Below the pieces are notes generated by a model. The model was not told the DNA's origin, made no database searches, and saw only the letters and a list, made by a program, of their open reading frames with translations. From positions 1-7,114 of the forward strand of contig CAAEUM010000159.1 in assembly GCA_900759225.1 (NCBI GenBank): a stretch of DNA of 7,114 bases, in the 5' to 3' direction. The position numbers and the translations under genes were made by a program. This document shows positions 6,109 to 7,114 of this stretch, in pieces; the stretch's first letter is position 1, and each line of letters begins with the position of its first letter. This DNA comes from Lachnospiraceae bacterium (lineage in GTDB: Bacteria; Bacillota; Clostridia; Lachnospirales; Lachnospiraceae).

Positions 6109-6145
6109 TATTGTATGCTTATTTGTTTATGATGTCAATACAATA
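6109..6145. repeat. Inverted repeat, likely antitoxin operator
   Basis: TATTGTAT (6109-6116) and ATACAATA (6138-6145) are perfect reverse complements separated by 21 bases. One arm covers the -10 element and the other abuts the -35, so a bound antitoxin dimer pair would block the promoter. This is the expected arrangement for an autoregulated ribbon-helix-helix antitoxin, but binding is inferred. Confidence 0.55.
6110..6138 (-). promoter_or_regulatory. Promoter of the toxin-antitoxin operon
   Basis: On the minus strand TTGACA (6138-6133) is followed after 17 bases by TACAAT (6115-6110), an 11/12 match to the vegetative consensus. Transcription would start near 6103, about 24 bases before the antitoxin ATG. 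The promoter sits inside the inverted repeat described next. Confidence 0.72.
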
Positions 6146-6195
6146 TGAAGCTCGAGATGAAATATGATTCAGATTGGTGTGTAATGAAAGAAAAT

Positions 6196-6235
6196 AAAAA
6201 AGTGGGGTCGGCAAAAATGCCGGCCTCACTTTTTT
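6196..6235 (-). terminator. Strong intrinsic terminator after the L,D-transpeptidase gene
   Basis: An 18-base-pair stem (6196-6213 with 6218-6235, two G-T wobbles, AAAA loop) begins five bases after the stop codon of the L,D-transpeptidase gene. Read leftward, the G+C-rich core is followed by a run of six T's and then ATTTTC. Since the outer six pairs are A-T on both sides, it could also stop rightward transcripts. It separates this gene from the downstream toxin-antitoxin promoter. The bases from 6146 to 6195 hold nothing else I can support. Confidence 0.9.
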
Positions 6236-6239
6236 AAGA

Positions 6240-7114
6240 TCACTGCAGCCCGTTTTCCGGAATGCTTACATCCGTCGGGTCATAATTCTGGGTATCAGGA
6301 ATCACTGTCTTAATTGCAGCGCGGTCAAATGGGCCTGGAACAGGGGACTCATATACATTGATGGTAGTCCCTACTGGGCAGTGGTCGAAGATCCATTTTG
6401 CATCAGCTGTTGTAAAGCGGATACAGCCATGGGAACGGTTAAAACCAAGCCAGTTATAGGTAGCAGGCTTTAAGGTGTATGGGTTTGGACTGCTGTAAAT
6501 AACAGAGTGAAGCAGGATGGAAAGCCCGGAACCAAGGCGCGTGCAGTACTGACAGTACTCGCCTGTGTTCATCAGCCTCCAGCGGTGCTTTTCCGGTGTT
6601 TTAAAGGTGCCGATCGGGGTATCGTCGCCGGTGGAGCAGAGGAAGGTCTTATAAGGGATAATAAATCCGTTGGCCCCGTCCTGGATAAATACAGTGGCGG
6701 CATTCATCTGCTTGTTGATGTTTAACATGAAAGGACCTGCGGCATTTAAATAAGGCTCAAGGTCGGAAACAAGACGTCCGTCTGCCTCAAAGAAATATTT
6801 ATAGCCGTCTATGTACTGCCAGCCGGTAACAGGCGCATTGTCTACGAAGTAGTAGCGGTCCCTGTCATTCCAGCCCCAGCCGGTATAAGGCTCTCCGGTA
6901 CCATTGCTGTAGTAGGGCATGCCGTCTACAAACTGTACACCGTCGGCAGAAGCTGCCACCAGAGGATTACTCATGTCATGAGGCGGTGTCCCTGTATTCT
7001 TGCCCCACATAGAAAGGCGCAGCCCTGTAATGATCTTTCCGCTGGCCATAGCGCCATTGGTGCCGCCTGCTTTGGACCAGCCGCACTGAGTGCCGTCAGA
7101 CAGGGTGGATGTAT
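6240..7114 (-). CDS. L,D-transpeptidase with wall-binding repeats (3' part, N-terminus cut by window)
   Basis: This is the C-terminal part of an exported enzyme expected to make 3-3 peptidoglycan cross-links or attach molecules to peptidoglycan. The frame stays open to the right edge, so the methionine at 7049 is internal and the signal peptide is not seen. Counting from that methionine, the catalytic YkuD domain spans about 106-233. It has CST (138-140), TPIGTF (144-149), H181 in LLHS, and SHGCIR (206-211) with catalytic C209 (codon 6423-6425). Before it, about 33-96 hold degenerate choline/glucan-binding-type repeats (GVQFVDGMPYYSNGTGEP, then YYFVDNAPVTGW, then KYFFEADGRLV). Further upstream, a segment with GWSKAGGTNG and GLRLSMWG resembles a clostridial hydrophobic (ChW) repeat, a weaker call. 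The tail after 233 is proline- and aspartate-rich without a known domain. Beta-lactam-insensitive cross-linking is a known trait of the family. Confidence 0.92.
   Translation of the reverse strand, partial: TSTLSDGTQCGWSKAGGTNGAMASGKIITGLRLSMWGKNTGTPPHDMSNPLVAASADGVQFVDGMPYYSNGTGEPYTGWGWNDRDRYYFVDNAPVTGWQYIDGYKYFFEADGRLVSDLEPYLNAAGPFMLNINKQMNAATVFIQDGANGFIIPYKTFLCSTGDDTPIGTFKTPEKHRWRLMNTGEYCQYCTRLGSGLSILLHSVIYSSPNPYTLKPATYNWLGFNRSHGCIRFTTADAKWIFDHCPVGTTINVYESPVPGPFDRAAIKTVIPDTQNYDPTDVSIPENGLQ

Noticed and set aside
7047..7049. Methionine codon as the start of the L,D-transpeptidase
   Set aside because: The frame stays open to the window edge, with repeat-like sequence before it and no signal peptide after it, so the true start is outside.
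1..7114. CRISPR array, tRNA or rRNA gene, insertion sequence or phage genes
   Set aside because: No regularly spaced repeats, cloverleaf-like segments, transposase motifs or terminal inverted repeats were found by eye; the short repeats seen are all isolated pairs.

Overview
The window looks like an accessory, cell-surface chromosomal segment of an anaerobic Gram-positive member of the Clostridia, most probably a Lachnospiraceae-type gut bacterium. The reasons are the moderate base composition, strong AGGAGG-type ribosome binding sites, GTG starts, a LicD protein, a PST-type flippase, and an L,D-transpeptidase carrying clostridial-style wall-binding repeats. The genus call is an inference from gene style; no rRNA or other marker is present.

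Region 1 (1-5486) is part of a surface-polysaccharide locus, arranged as two divergent transcription units. Leftward (minus strand) are a GT2 glycosyltransferase (2847-1921) and then a two-domain enzyme (1866-52). That enzyme joins an N-terminal LicC-like nucleotidyltransferase to a C-terminal PLP-dependent domain of the HisC/CobD type. Rightward (plus strand) are a Wzx-type flippase (3125-4591) and a LicD-family phosphotransferase (4608-5486). Between the units lies a nearly symmetrical promoter region in which two strong sigma70-type promoters share one -10 core (2889-2938).

The genes make sense together. The fusion enzyme would make a CDP-activated amino-alcohol head group, possibly starting from a phospho-amino acid. 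LicD would transfer the phospho-head group onto a glycan, the GT2 enzyme would help build the repeat unit, and the flippase would export it. The polymerase, initiating transferase and other glycosyltransferases are not in the window, so the locus must continue elsewhere, probably to the left of position 1.

Region 2 (5530-6145) is a compact, visibly A+T-richer toxin-antitoxin module on the minus strand: a DinJ/RelB-type antitoxin (6079-5798) overlapping a YafQ-type toxin (5805-5530). It has its own near-consensus promoter and an 8-bp inverted repeat placed like an operator.

Region 3 (6196-7114) is the 3' part of a minus-strand gene for a wall-binding L,D-transpeptidase that runs off the right edge, followed by a strong bidirectional-looking terminator (6196-6235). 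Its wall-binding repeats belong to a family whose best-known ligand is choline on surface polymers, which fits thematically with the phospho-head-group genes in region 1.
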